Shown: piece by piece, positions 1 through 8,406 of the stretch | Numbering within the stretch: position 1 is the first letter of the stretch | Layout of the letters: each line of letters starts with the position of its first letter | Assembly: GCF_010994755.1 (NCBI RefSeq) | Contig: NZ_WHSB02000013.1 | Location: forward strand, 100,201-164,200 | Direction: 5' to 3' | DNA: 64,000 bases | DNA from: Shinella lacus | Lineage (GTDB): Bacteria; Pseudomonadota; Alphaproteobacteria; Rhizobiales; Rhizobiaceae | The notes under the pieces: generated by a model | What the model saw: only the letters and a program-made list of their open reading frames with translations | Databases searched by the model: none | Told to the model about the DNA's origin: nothing | Position numbers and translations under genes: made by a program

Positions 1-189
1 CGCGTGGGCGCGAACCTGGGTTATAGGATCGTTCTCATTGAAGATGCCTGCGACTGTTTCGACCTGCCGGACGGGGAGGGCGGGACGATTGCCGCGCGGG
101 ACGTGCATCGCGCCCATGTCGCGACGCTGCGGCAGGAGTTTGCTACGGTTTTGAGAACGGGCGATGCACTGTCGTTGGTTTTGCCGTAG
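1..189 (+). CDS. C-terminal part of an isochorismatase-like cysteine hydrolase (5' end outside window)
   Basis: The reading frame is open from the first base and ends at 189. The visible 62 residues contain NLGYRIVLIEDACDCFDLPDG and HRAHVATLRQEFATVL, the usual end of isochorismatase-superfamily hydrolases: the strand after the catalytic Cys, then the helix carrying H-x-x-x-L. The nucleophile Cys and catalytic Asp/Lys lie upstream of the window, so activity and substrate cannot be judged. The family hydrolyses amides or isochorismate-like ethers in the cytoplasm. The first ATG-like codon at 4 is internal, not a start. Confidence 0.7.
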   Translation, partial: RVGANLGYRIVLIEDACDCFDLPDGEGGTIAARDVHRAHVATLRQEFATVLRTGDALSLVLP

Positions 190-308
190 GCGCGCCGCGA
201 CGGGCGGAACCCAGTCGAAATGGCAGGCCGGACCGCTCCCGGGAGCTGTTTCTCATGCAAGGGGATGATCCCCTTGGACGAGAACCGGGAGCGAACTGGA
301 CGTAAACG

Positions 309-470
309 TCAGACGGCGATGCGGCGCGCAGCCTTGTCGCAGGCTTTGCGGTCCGAGCCGAACTGAGCCACGATCTTGGTGGCGTCCTCGACGCTGATGC
401 GATGCTTTTTCGCGAGTGTCTTCACGTCATAGCCCTTCGCTGACGCAGACGCGTCATTCATATTGCTCAT
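309..470 (-). CDS. Small hypothetical protein, 53 aa
   Basis: ATG at 470 is preceded by a good ribosome binding site (AAGGAG, about 7 bases upstream), and the frame ends in TGA at 309. The product begins MSNMNDASASAKGYDVKTLA and is basic. It contains a stretch that looks like two short helices, AKKHRISVEDATKIVAQFG, followed by SDRKACDKAARRIAV. The helix-turn-helix-like appearance is an impression only. It stands alone between convergent or divergent neighbours. I do not recognise the family and assign no function. The good ribosome binding site and rhizobial-style codon use support it as a real gene. Confidence 0.6.
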   Translation of the reverse strand: MSNMNDASASAKGYDVKTLAKKHRISVEDATKIVAQFGSDRKACDKAARRIAV

Positions 471-744
471 GGATTTTCTCCTTGGGGGTTAGGAAGGCGG
501 TAACGCCGTGCGCGACGCGCTCTGTTCCTCTTCGCATATATGGTGCCTGTGCGCCATTCCCACAAGTCCAACCGGGGCTGTCGTCGAGCTATAATGCCGC
601 GCCGGACTTGCCGATTGGTTTTCGACCGCGGCCTCGACTGTCCGTTTAGCCCTTGTCTTTGCCGTCAATAGTATGATTGACTTACGATAATGACGTCCGT
701 CCAGGCGGATGGCGAAGGTCTATTGTCAGAAACGGGGAACGCCA

Positions 745-2394
745 ATGAACAGGGAAAAGACAATGAACCGCATGCGTCCGCTGCTTGCCGGCGCGGCCTT
801 CTCGCTGCTGCTCGTCTGCGGCGGCACGGCACCGGCCTTCGCGGAAACGCCGGCGGATACGCTGGTCCAGGCCTGGGCGATCGACGATACGATCACGCTC
901 GACCCGGCCGAATCCTTCGAACTGTCGCCGGCGGAATTCATCGGCAACGCCTATGACATGCTGGTGCGCCTCGACATCGCCGACACGACGAAGGTCAAAG
1001 GCGGCATTGCCGACAGTTGGACCGTCTCCGACGACGGCCTCACCTATACGTTCAAGCTGAAGCCGGGCATCAAGTTCGCCTCCGGCAACCCGATCACCGC
1101 CGAGGATGTCGCCTGGTCCTTCGAGCGCGTCGTCAAGCTCGACAAGAGCCCCGCCTTCATCCTCACCCAGTTCGGCCTGACGGGCGACAACGTGACGGAA
1201 AAGGCCAAGGCGGTCGACGAAAACACCTTCGTCTTCACCGTCGACAAGTCCTATGCGCCGAGCTTCGTGTTGAACTGCCTGACCGCCACCGTCGGCGCCG
1301 TGCTCGACAAGAAGCTGGTGATGGAACACGCCGAGGCCAAGACGCCGAGCGATGAATACAAATACGACACCGATTTCGGCTATGGCTGGCTCAAGACCAA
1401 CTATGCCGGCTCCGGACCGTTCAAGATCCGCGACTGGCGCGCCAACGAAATCGTCGTGCTGGAGCGCAACGACAATTATTATGGCGAAAAGCCCGCGCTG
1501 ACCCGCGTCATCTACCGCCACGTCAAGGAAAGCGCCACGCAGCGCCTGATGCTGGAGGCCGGCGACGTCGATGTGGCCCGCAACCTGGAGCCGGGCGACC
1601 TGGAGGCCGTGTCGAAGAACGCGGACCTCACGACCGCCAGCGCGCCGAAGGGCACGGTCTATTACATCAGCCTCAACCAGAAGAACGAGAATCTCGCCAA
1701 GCCCGAGGTTCGCGAGGCCTTCAAGTATCTTGTCGATTATGACGCGATCGGAGCGACGCTCATCAAGGGCATCGGCGAAATCCGCCAGACCTACCAGGCG
1801 AAGGGCGTGCTCGGTGCGCTCGATGCGAGCCCCTACAAATTCGACGTCGCGAAGGCCAAGGAACTTCTGGAGAAGGTGGGCCTGAAGGACGGCTTCTCCG
1901 TTACCTTCGACGTGCGCAACACGCAGCCTGTGACGGGCATTGCCGAATCCTTCCAGCAGACGGCCGGGCAGGCAGGCGTGAAGATCGAGATCATCCCGGG
2001 CGATGGTAAGCAGACGTTGACCAAGTATCGCGCCCGCAATCACGATCTCTATATCGGCCAGTGGGGCATGGACTACTGGGATCCGAACTCGAATGGCGAA
2101 GCCTTCACCTCCAACCCGGACAATGGCGACGATGCATCGGTCAAGACGCTCGCCTGGCGCAACGCCTGGGATATTCCGGAGCTGACCGCCGAATCCAAGG
2201 CGGCCCTTCTGGAGCGTGACAACGCCAAGCGTGCGGCAATGTATGAAAAGCTCCAGCAGCAGGCGCTGGAGACCAGCCCCTTCGTGATGATCTTCCAGCA
2301 GATCGAGGTGGCGGGCGTGCGCGGCAAGGTCAAGGGCTATAAGCTGGGGCCGAGTTTCGATTCCAACCCGCTCGCGCCTGTCTCCAAGGAATAA
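745..2394 (+). CDS. ABC transporter substrate-binding protein, family 5 (oligopeptide/dipeptide/opine type)
   Basis: This periplasmic binding protein of the DppA/OppA class opens a five-gene importer operon. A signal peptide is clear (MNRMRPLLAGAAFSLLLVCGG, cleavage near AFA-ETPA). The mature part shows the family hallmarks: WTVSDDGLTYTFKLKPGIKFASG, then DVAWSFERV and GSGPFKI, and a late stretch naming the lobe-II core (LYIGQWGMDYWDPN). At about 549 aa it has normal length. ATG 745 has GGGGA at a good distance; ATG 763 (AGGG upstream) is an alternative, and ATG 709 is unlikely. Ligand is not deducible: peptides, opines or other amino-acid conjugates are all possible. Confidence 0.9.
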   Translation: MNREKTMNRMRPLLAGAAFSLLLVCGGTAPAFAETPADTLVQAWAIDDTITLDPAESFELSPAEFIGNAYDMLVRLDIADTTKVKGGIADSWTVSDDGLTYTFKLKPGIKFASGNPITAEDVAWSFERVVKLDKSPAFILTQFGLTGDNVTEKAKAVDENTFVFTVDKSYAPSFVLNCLTATVGAVLDKKLVMEHAEAKTPSDEYKYDTDFGYGWLKTNYAGSGPFKIRDWRANEIVVLERNDNYYGEKPALTRVIYRHVKESATQRLMLEAGDVDVARNLEPGDLEAVSKNADLTTASAPKGTVYYISLNQKNENLAKPEVREAFKYLVDYDAIGATLIKGIGEIRQTYQAKGVLGALDASPYKFDVAKAKELLEKVGLKDGFSVTFDVRNTQPVTGIAESFQQTAGQAGVKIEIIPGDGKQTLTKYRARNHDLYIGQWGMDYWDPNSNGEAFTSNPDNGDDASVKTLAWRNAWDIPELTAESKAALLERDNAKRAAMYEKLQQQALETSPFVMIFQQIEVAGVRGKVKGYKLGPSFDSNPLAPVSKE

Positions 2395-2400
2395 CCTTCC

Positions 2401-3468
2401 TTGAGCATGGCTGAAATGCGAAAGCCGGCAGGGCGCGCCAAACGGCGCGCTTCTGCACGGCTGAAATCGGTGGCGGGCTTCCTCGTGGTGGTCGCCACCA
2501 CCTATCTCGGCCTGCTCGCGGTCACCTTCTTCATCGGCCGCGTCGTGCCGATCGATCCGGTGCTGGCGATCGTCGGCGACCGGGCGCCGGCCCATGTGAT
2601 CGAGCGCGTTCGGCAGGAAATGGGGCTCGACCTGCCATACTACCAGCAGTTCTGGCTCTATATGACCGGCGTGCTTCGGGGTGATTTCGGCACCTCGGTG
2701 CTCACCACGAATCCCGTCATGGCCGACATCCGTCGCGTTTTCCCGGCAACCATGGAGCTTGCCACGGTCGGCACGCTCATCGGCGCGTTTTTCGGCATCC
2801 CGCTCGGCGTGCTTGCCGCCGTCAAGCGCGGCAGCCTCATCGACCAGGTGGTGCGCATCGTCGGCCTCATCGGCTATTCCGTGCCGATCTTCTGGCTGGG
2901 CCTGCTGGCGCTGCTCGTCTTCTACGCCCGCCTCGGTTGGACCTCCGGCCCCGGACGCATGGATGTGGTGTTCGAATATACGTTCACGCCCGTCACCGGC
3001 TTCTTCCTGCTCGACGCGATCATTACCGGCGACTGGGCCGCGTTGCGTGACATCGTCTCGCACATCATCCTGCCGGCCTCGCTGCTCGGCTATTTCTCCA
3101 TGGCCTATATCAGCCGCATGACGCGCTCCTTCATGCTGAACGAGCTTGGTCAGGAATATATCGTCGCCGCGCGCGCCAAGGGCCTGTCGGAAACCCGGAT
3201 CATCTGGGGCCATGCGCTGCGCAATGCGGCAGTGCCGCTCGTCACCGTCATCGCGCTCTCCTATGCCGGCCTGCTGGAGGGTTCTGTCTTGACGGAAACC
3301 GTCTTCGCCTGGCCGGGGCTCGGCCTCTACATCACCAATTCGCTGCAAAATGCCGACATGAACGCGGTGCTGGGCGGCACCATCGTGATCGGCTCCGTCT
3401 TCATCGCCATCAACCTTTTGTCCGACGTGCTCTACCGCATGCTCGACCCGAGAACGAGGACACGATGA
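2401..3468 (+). CDS. ABC transporter permease, DppB-like
   Basis: This is the inner-membrane permease of the peptide-class importer, about 355 aa with a basic cytoplasmic N-terminus and six hydrophobic segments. The N-terminal motif DPVLAIVGDRAPAHVIERVR and the EAA loop (QEYIVAARAKGLSETRIIWG, around residues 255-275) are typical of DppB/OppB proteins. TTG 2401 has AAGGA nine bases upstream; ATG 2407 is the alternative. It follows the binding protein by six bases and its TGA overlaps the next ATG, so the two permeases are translationally coupled. Confidence 0.9.
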   Translation: MSMAEMRKPAGRAKRRASARLKSVAGFLVVVATTYLGLLAVTFFIGRVVPIDPVLAIVGDRAPAHVIERVRQEMGLDLPYYQQFWLYMTGVLRGDFGTSVLTTNPVMADIRRVFPATMELATVGTLIGAFFGIPLGVLAAVKRGSLIDQVVRIVGLIGYSVPIFWLGLLALLVFYARLGWTSGPGRMDVVFEYTFTPVTGFFLLDAIITGDWAALRDIVSHIILPASLLGYFSMAYISRMTRSFMLNELGQEYIVAARAKGLSETRIIWGHALRNAAVPLVTVIALSYAGLLEGSVLTETVFAWPGLGLYITNSLQNADMNAVLGGTIVIGSVFIAINLLSDVLYRMLDPRTRTR

Positions 3469-4382
3469 GCGAGACCGCAATGACCCGCCGAGAATGGCTC
3501 CTGACCGACCGGCCGCAATCGCGCCTGCAAGCCCGGCTCGGCCGTGCCTATGTCGCCTGGCGGCGTTTCACCGCCAATCGGCTCGCCGTCGTCGGCCTGC
3601 TGATCATCCTCGGCATGGTCTTTCTCGCCATCTTTGCGCCGCTGCTTGCCCCCCATTCGCCCTATGTCGGCGATCTCGCCAAGTCCCGCCTGATGACGCC
3701 GGGGCCGGCGCATTGGCTCGGCACGGACGACCAGGGCCGCGACATCCTCTCGCGCCTCATTTACGGTTCGCGCCTCACCTTGCAGGTCGTGCTGCTGGTG
3801 GCGGTCATCGCGGCGCCCATCGGCCTTCTGGTCGGCACGGTCGCCGGCTATGCCGGCGGCTGGGTGGATGCGGTGCTGATGCGCATCACCGATATCTTCC
3901 TCGCCTTTCCCAAGCTCGTGCTGGCGCTCGCCTTCGTCGCCGCACTCGGGCCGGGCATCGGCAATGCGATCATCGCCATCGCCATCACCTCCTGGCCCCC
4001 CTATGCGCGCATCGCGCGGGCGGAGACCCTGACGGTGCGCAACTCGGACTATATTCTGGCGGTGCAGCTGATGGGCGCCTCGCCCTGGCGCATCGTGCTG
4101 CGCCATATCATGCCGCTCTGCATTTCCTCGCTCATCGTGCGCGTGACGCTCGACATGGCGGGCATCATCCTCACCGCCGCCGGCCTTGGCTTCCTCGGTC
4201 TCGGCGCGCAGCCGCCGCTGCCCGAATGGGGCGCGATGATCGCCTCCGGCCGCCGCTTCATCCTCGATCAATGGTGGGTCGCCGCTGCACCGGGCTTTGC
4301 CATCCTCGTCGTCAGCCTCGGCTTCAATCTGCTCGGCGACGGCCTTCGCGATGCGCTCGATCCGCGCGGGAGCGGCCAATGA
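3465..4382 (+). CDS. ABC transporter permease, DppC-like
   Basis: This is the second permease of the importer, about 305 aa. It shows the DppC N-terminal domain (RLAVVGLLIILGMVFLAIFA), the characteristic HWLGTDDQGRDILSRLIYGSR loop that follows the first membrane segment, and an EAA loop near SDYILAVQLMGASPWRIVLR. Five to six hydrophobic segments are visible. It starts at an ATG overlapping the upstream stop (ATGA) and ends overlapping the ATPase start in the same way. It pairs with the 2401 permease to form the channel. Confidence 0.92.
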   Translation: MSETAMTRREWLLTDRPQSRLQARLGRAYVAWRRFTANRLAVVGLLIILGMVFLAIFAPLLAPHSPYVGDLAKSRLMTPGPAHWLGTDDQGRDILSRLIYGSRLTLQVVLLVAVIAAPIGLLVGTVAGYAGGWVDAVLMRITDIFLAFPKLVLALAFVAALGPGIGNAIIAIAITSWPPYARIARAETLTVRNSDYILAVQLMGASPWRIVLRHIMPLCISSLIVRVTLDMAGIILTAAGLGFLGLGAQPPLPEWGAMIASGRRFILDQWWVAAAPGFAILVVSLGFNLLGDGLRDALDPRGSGQ

Positions 4383-5212
4383 GTGCGTTGCTCGAGGTTG
4401 AGGATCTGCGCGTTTCCTTTCCGACCCGCACCGGCGTCATCGAGGCCGTGCGCGGCGTCTCCTTCACGCTCGGACGCGAGCGGCTCGGCATCGTCGGCGA
4501 ATCCGGCTCCGGCAAGTCGCAAACCGGACGCGCCATCATGGGGCTCACCGCCGAGCACGGCGTGATCGATGCGAAACGCTTGGAATTCAGCGGCATCGAC
4601 CTTCTCAAGGCCTCGAAAGCCGAGCGACGGGCGCTGCGCGGCAAGCGCATCGCGATGATTTTGCAGGATCCGAAATACTCGCTAAACCCGGTCATGACCA
4701 TCGGCCGCCAGATCGTCGAGACGCTCCGCACGCATGAGCGGGTTGGGCGGGCGGAGGCGCGCAAACGCGCACTCGACATGCTCGCGGCCGTGCAGATCCG
4801 CGATCCCGAGCGCGTCTTCGATCTTTATCCGCATGAGGTTTCCGGTGGCATGGGCCAGCGCGCGATGATCGCCATGATGCTGATTGCCGGCCCCGAACTC
4901 CTGATCGCTGACGAGCCGACCTCGGCGCTCGACGTGACGGTGCAGCTCGACGTCCTCGCGATACTCAACCGGCTGGTCGCCGATCGCGGCATGGGCCTGA
5001 TCTTCATCTCGCATGACCTGCGGCTCGTCTCCTCCTTTTGCGACCGCGTTATCGTCATGTATGCCGGCCGCATCGTGGAGGAATTGCCGGCGGCAAGGCT
5101 TTCCGAAGCCCAGCACCCCTATACCCGCGGCCTGCTCAACTGCATGCCCGAGATCGGCGCCGACCGGCACCCGCTGCCGGTGCTCGACCGCAGGCCGGAG
5201 TGGAGAACATGA
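4379..5212 (+). CDS. ABC transporter ATP-binding protein, DppD-like
   Basis: The start is the ATG at 4379 overlapping the permease stop; the frame is open further upstream but that stretch lies within dppC-like coding DNA. The 277-aa product begins MSALLEVEDLRVSFPTRTG. It carries Walker A GESGSGKSQ, the Q-loop in MILQDP, signature SGGMGQR (a variant of LSGGQ with Met), Walker [13 protein letters not shown] and the H-loop ISHDL. The C-terminal PYTRGLLNCMPEIG extension is the peptide-importer ATPase tail that in homologues leads toward an Fe-S or Cys-rich end. It works with the next gene as a heterodimer. Confidence 0.92.
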   Translation: MSALLEVEDLRVSFPTRTGVIEAVRGVSFTLGRERLGIVGESGSGKSQTGRAIMGLTAEHGVIDAKRLEFSGIDLLKASKAERRALRGKRIAMILQDPKYSLNPVMTIGRQIVETLRTHERVGRAEARKRALDMLAAVQIRDPERVFDLYPHEVSGGMGQRAMIAMMLIAGPELLIADEPTSALDVTVQLDVLAILNRLVADRGMGLIFISHDLRLVSSFCDRVIVMYAGRIVEELPAARLSEAQHPYTRGLLNCMPEIGADRHPLPVLDRRPEWRT

Positions 5213-5958
5213 CGCCGGCTCTCGCCATCGACGGGCTTGGCGTGGCCTTCGACGATTTCGTGGCGCTGGAGGATGTGAGCCTGTCGGTTGCGCCCGGTGG
5301 TTCCTTCGGGCTGGTGGGTGAATCCGGCTCCGGCAAGTCGACGCTGCTGCGCGCGGTCGCCGGCCTTGCGCCCGCTTCCGCCGGCACCATCGCGGTCGAC
5401 GGCAAGGTCCTCGGCAGCAAACGCGACAAGGCCTTCTATCGCAAGGTCCAGATGGTCTTTCAGGACCCCTATGGCTCGCTGCACCCGCGCCAGACGGTGG
5501 ACCGGCTCCTGCTCGAACCCCTCGCAATCCACGGCTTCGACGATGCCGAAGACCGCATCGTGCGGGCGCTGGACGAGGTGGGGCTCGGCTCCGGTTTCCG
5601 CTTCCGCTATTCGCACCAGCTTTCCGGCGGCCAGCGCCAGCGCGTGGCGATCGCCCGCGCGCTGATCCTCGAACCCTCCATCCTGCTGCTGGACGAACCG
5701 ACGTCGGCGCTCGATGCCTCGGTGCAGGCCGAGGTGCTGAACCTGCTCGAACAGCTACGCGCCGCGCGCAATCTCACCTTCGTCATGGTCAGCCACGACC
5801 TCGCCGTCATTACCCACATGTGCGACCGCCTGATGGTCATGCAGAACGGCCGCACGGTGGAACAGCTCACGGCCGCGGATCTCGCGGCGCGCGAGGTGAC
5901 GCAGGATTACACCCGCGGCCTGCTCGCCGCCAGCGAAGGTTTTCGGCGCGACGTTTGA
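5209..5958 (+). CDS. ABC transporter ATP-binding protein, DppF-like
   Basis: This is the second ATPase of the importer, starting at the ATG overlapping the previous TGA (249 aa, slightly short for DppF at roughly 270-330). It has Walker A GESGSGKST, Q-loop MVFQDPYGSLHPR, signature LSGGQRQR, Walker [12 protein letters not shown] and H-loop SHDLAVI. The tail DYTRGLLAASEGF is the peptide-importer type. It is the last gene of the plus-strand operon and is followed two bases later by a strong hairpin, so transcription most likely stops here. Confidence 0.92.
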   Translation: MTPALAIDGLGVAFDDFVALEDVSLSVAPGGSFGLVGESGSGKSTLLRAVAGLAPASAGTIAVDGKVLGSKRDKAFYRKVQMVFQDPYGSLHPRQTVDRLLLEPLAIHGFDDAEDRIVRALDEVGLGSGFRFRYSHQLSGGQRQRVAIARALILEPSILLLDEPTSALDASVQAEVLNLLEQLRAARNLTFVMVSHDLAVITHMCDRLMVMQNGRTVEQLTAADLAAREVTQDYTRGLLAASEGFRRDV

Positions 5959-5960
5959 GG

Positions 5961-5985
5961 GGCCTGCCGGGCGTACCGGCAGGCC
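5961..5985. terminator. Bidirectional hairpin terminator between convergent operons
   Basis: A perfect 10-bp stem (GGCCTGCCGG / CCGGCAGGCC) closes a 5-base GCGTA loop. It sits exactly between the stop of the DppF-like gene (5958) and the stop of the convergent ureohydrolase gene (5991). The U-tract is weak (GTTGGTT on the plus strand), but position and stability fit a shared terminator. Confidence 0.75.
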
Positions 5986-5990
5986 GTTGG

Positions 5991-6953
5991 TTATGCCGCC
6001 TGGCGGACGAGAACGCCGAGCGCCGTCGTGATCAGGCGGGCGAAGGTCAGCGCGCCGATGCCGTCGACGTCCCGTTCCGGCATGAACTCGACGAAATCCA
6101 TGGCCGCAATCCGGCCGCGCCCGGCGGCACCCTTGATGAGATCGACGGCCTGGTAATAGCTGAGGCCTCCCGGCGCGCGGCCGATGACGCCCGGAACGAT
6201 CGACGGGTCGAGCGCATCTGCGTCGATGCAGATGATGATGTTGCTGCCTTCCGGGATGAGATCGAGCACGGCGCCGACGCCCTGCCGGTGCAGCTCGTAT
6301 GCGGTCACGAATGTGACGCCCCAGGCGAGCGCGTCTTCGTAGTCGCTGGTTGCCGCCGAGCCGATGCCGCGCGCGCCGACCTGGATGATCCGCTCGACAT
6401 GCGGCATTTCCGATGCGCGCCGCATGGTGGAGGAGAGGCCTAGGCGCTCGCCCATGTGGATTTCGCGCCAGTCGATATGGGCGTCGATCTGCAGGATCGT
6501 GAATTTCTGGTCGCCGGCCGAAGCGCCGATCGCCTCGATCATCGGGATCGGGATGGAATCGTCACCGCCGACGAGCACCGGCACGGCGCCCCGCGCCCGC
6601 ACCTTGCTGACAGCCTCAGCAATCCGCGCACGGTTACCGGCAGTGTCGGCCTCGTCGAAGGGCAGGTTGCCGCAATCGACCGGCCGCAGGTGCGGAGCGG
6701 GGAAGACGGGGCCGCCGTGATCGAAGTCGTGGCGGTCGACATTGGCGGTAAGCGCTCCCGTCGCCTTGCGCAAGGCATCCGGCGCATTGCGGCAATAGGC
6801 GCCGACGGAGGCATAGGGCGTGGCGCAGGGCGCGCCGATCAGCGCCACCGGCGCGGACAGCGCATCGAGGTTGTCGCAGGCCGCAAGGCCGAGGAAGGTC
6901 GCGGTTTCGGCAGCCGCGCCGAAGAGCGCGCCGAGATCGGGCTTTTCATTCAT
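5991..6953 (-). CDS. Agmatinase/arginase-family ureohydrolase with a substituted metal-site histidine
   Basis: The 320-aa protein belongs to the ureohydrolase family, which cleaves guanidino compounds to urea and an amine using two metals. The conserved signatures are present: VGGDDSIPIP, IDAHIDWR and CIDADALDPSIVPGV. In classical members the first reads GGDHS and its His is a metal ligand; here it is Asp. The other visible ligands (D-A-H-x-D and D-x-D) are kept. It is the last gene of the minus-strand amino-acid importer operon, 65 bases after the second permease, which suggests that the imported compound carries a guanidino group. Substrate could be agmatine, guanidinobutyrate or a related amidine. 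Confidence 0.85.
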   Translation of the reverse strand: MNEKPDLGALFGAAAETATFLGLAACDNLDALSAPVALIGAPCATPYASVGAYCRNAPDALRKATGALTANVDRHDFDHGGPVFPAPHLRPVDCGNLPFDEADTAGNRARIAEAVSKVRARGAVPVLVGGDDSIPIPMIEAIGASAGDQKFTILQIDAHIDWREIHMGERLGLSSTMRRASEMPHVERIIQVGARGIGSAATSDYEDALAWGVTFVTAYELHRQGVGAVLDLIPEGSNIIICIDADALDPSIVPGVIGRAPGGLSYYQAVDLIKGAAGRGRIAAMDFVEFMPERDVDGIGALTFARLITTALGVLVRQAA

Positions 6954-7018
6954 GGATGGTCCTCCTGTGTTGCGGCGTTCAGCCGGAAAATGCTCTGGAT
7001 GGATGGGGGTGGCGGCGA

Positions 7019-7711
7019 TCAGCCGATCCGGCTTTCGAGATAGCCGGCCCAGCGCCGCTGGATGAGCTGGAAGCCGGAAACCAGCACGAATGTCAGTGTG
7101 AGGTAGATCGCGGCGGCCGTCACATAGGGCTCGAACTGGATGTAATAGTTGAGGGTGATCCGGCGCGCGACGCCGGTCGTCTCAAGCAGCGTCACGGTGC
7201 TGGCGAGCGCTGTTGCGTGCAGCATCATGATCATCTCGTTGCCGTAGAGCGGCAGCGACCGGGTCAGCATGCCGGGAATGAGGATGCGAAAAGCCTGCGC
7301 CCGGCGCGACATGCCATAGGCCCGCGCCGCCTCGATCTCGCCCACCGGAATGTGACGCAGCCCGCCCGCGAAGATTTCCGTGCTGTAGGCGGTCGTGTTG
7401 AGCACGAAGGTGAGAAGCACGCAGACCATCGGGCTCGAAAGCCACGGCCAGAACACGCTGGCCCGGATGAGCTCGAACTGGGCAAGACCGAAATAGACGA
7501 GGAACAGCTGCACGAGCAGCGGCGTGCCGCGGAAGACCAGCGTATAGCCGAGGACGGCATAGCGCACCGCCGGAACCCGGCCGTTGCGCAGGAAGGCCAG
7601 CGGCACGGCGAGCACGAAGGACAGGGCCAGCGAAACGACCGCGAGAAGCAGCGTCAGCTTTGCCCCTTCGGCGTAAAGCGGGAGGTTTTCGGCGATGACG
7701 TCCCAGTTCAT
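7019..7711 (-). CDS. Polar amino-acid ABC transporter permease, HisM/OccM-like
   Basis: The start is the ATG at 7711, overlapping the preceding permease stop by four bases; product 230 aa beginning MNWDVIAENLPLYAEGAKLT. The HisM-class features are the N-terminal amphipathic segment, VFRGTPLLVQLFLVYFG, and an EAA loop IPVGEIEAARAYGMSRRAQAF. About five membrane segments are visible. It forms the channel with the neighbouring permease and belongs to the operon ATPase - binding protein - two permeases - ureohydrolase. Confidence 0.92.
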   Translation of the reverse strand: MNWDVIAENLPLYAEGAKLTLLLAVVSLALSFVLAVPLAFLRNGRVPAVRYAVLGYTLVFRGTPLLVQLFLVYFGLAQFELIRASVFWPWLSSPMVCVLLTFVLNTTAYSTEIFAGGLRHIPVGEIEAARAYGMSRRAQAFRILIPGMLTRSLPLYGNEMIMMLHATALASTVTLLETTGVARRITLNYYIQFEPYVTAAAIYLTLTFVLVSGFQLIQRRWAGYLESRIG

Positions 7712-8406
7712 GGCGCAAGCTCCCGAAGGCCGATCTCGAAGCGGCGCGCCAGCAGCGCCAGAAGGATGAGGGAGAAGACCGTCACGAACAGATAGAACCC
7801 GGCAGCGATGAGATAGAAGGTGAAGGGCATGCCGGTCGCCTCCGCGGCGCCCTTCGCGCGAAACATCACGTCCTGCAGCCCGATCAGCGAGACCAGCGCC
7901 GTCGCCTTGGCGAGGACCAGCCAGTTGTTGGTGAAGCCGGGCAGGGCGAGACGGATGAGCTGCGGCAGGATGATACAGACGAACATGCGCCGCCGCGTCA
8001 GGCCGTAGGCGATGGCGGCCTCGATCTGTCCCTTGGGAATGTTCTGCAACGCCGTCTTGAACGTCTCCGTCATATAGGCGCCGAAGATCAGCCCGAGCGT
8101 GGCGATGCCGGCGACGATCGGAGGAAACTCGACGCGCGCGTCGATGCCCATCGCGTCGATCCACTGGTTGAGCAGGGCCGGCAGGCTGTAATAGATCAGC
8201 AGCATGACGACGAGGTCGGGAATGCCGCGCACCACGAAGGTGTAGGCCGAGGCGATCGTCCTGAGCAGCCGGTTGCCGGAGAGCTTGGCGAAGGCGGCCC
8301 CCATGCCGAGGATTGTCGCCACAACGAGCGAGGCCACGGCCAGCAGCAGGGTCGTCGACCCCGCTGCCAGGATCGTCGCGGTGAATGCGGCGACCATTCC
8401 GGTCAT
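7708..8406 (-). CDS. Polar amino-acid ABC transporter permease, HisQ/OccQ-like
   Basis: The ATG at 8406 overlaps the stop of the binding-protein gene; product 232 aa, starting MTGMVAAFTATILAAGSTTL. Family features are YTFVVRGIPDLVVMLLIYY and the EAA loop IPKGQIEAAIAYGLTRRRMF. Like its partner it has about five hydrophobic segments. The gene order and overlaps make it the obligate partner of the HisM-like permease. Confidence 0.92.
   Translation of the reverse strand: MTGMVAAFTATILAAGSTTLLLAVASLVVATILGMGAAFAKLSGNRLLRTIASAYTFVVRGIPDLVVMLLIYYSLPALLNQWIDAMGIDARVEFPPIVAGIATLGLIFGAYMTETFKTALQNIPKGQIEAAIAYGLTRRRMFVCIILPQLIRLALPGFTNNWLVLAKATALVSLIGLQDVMFRAKGAAEATGMPFTFYLIAAGFYLFVTVFSLILLALLARRFEIGLRELAP

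Noticed and set aside
682..3480. A 932-codon open frame on the minus strand opposite the binding-protein and first permease genes.
   Set aside because: It is an antisense frame kept open by high GC at third positions. Its translation is rich in Arg, Gly, His and Asp with no family signature, whereas the plus strand encodes a complete ABC operon.
3494..4378. Upstream extension of the DppD-like ATPase frame through the whole second permease gene.
   Set aside because: The family N-terminus begins at ATG 4379 in an ATGA overlap; the upstream translation is low-complexity and overlaps real coding sequence in another frame.
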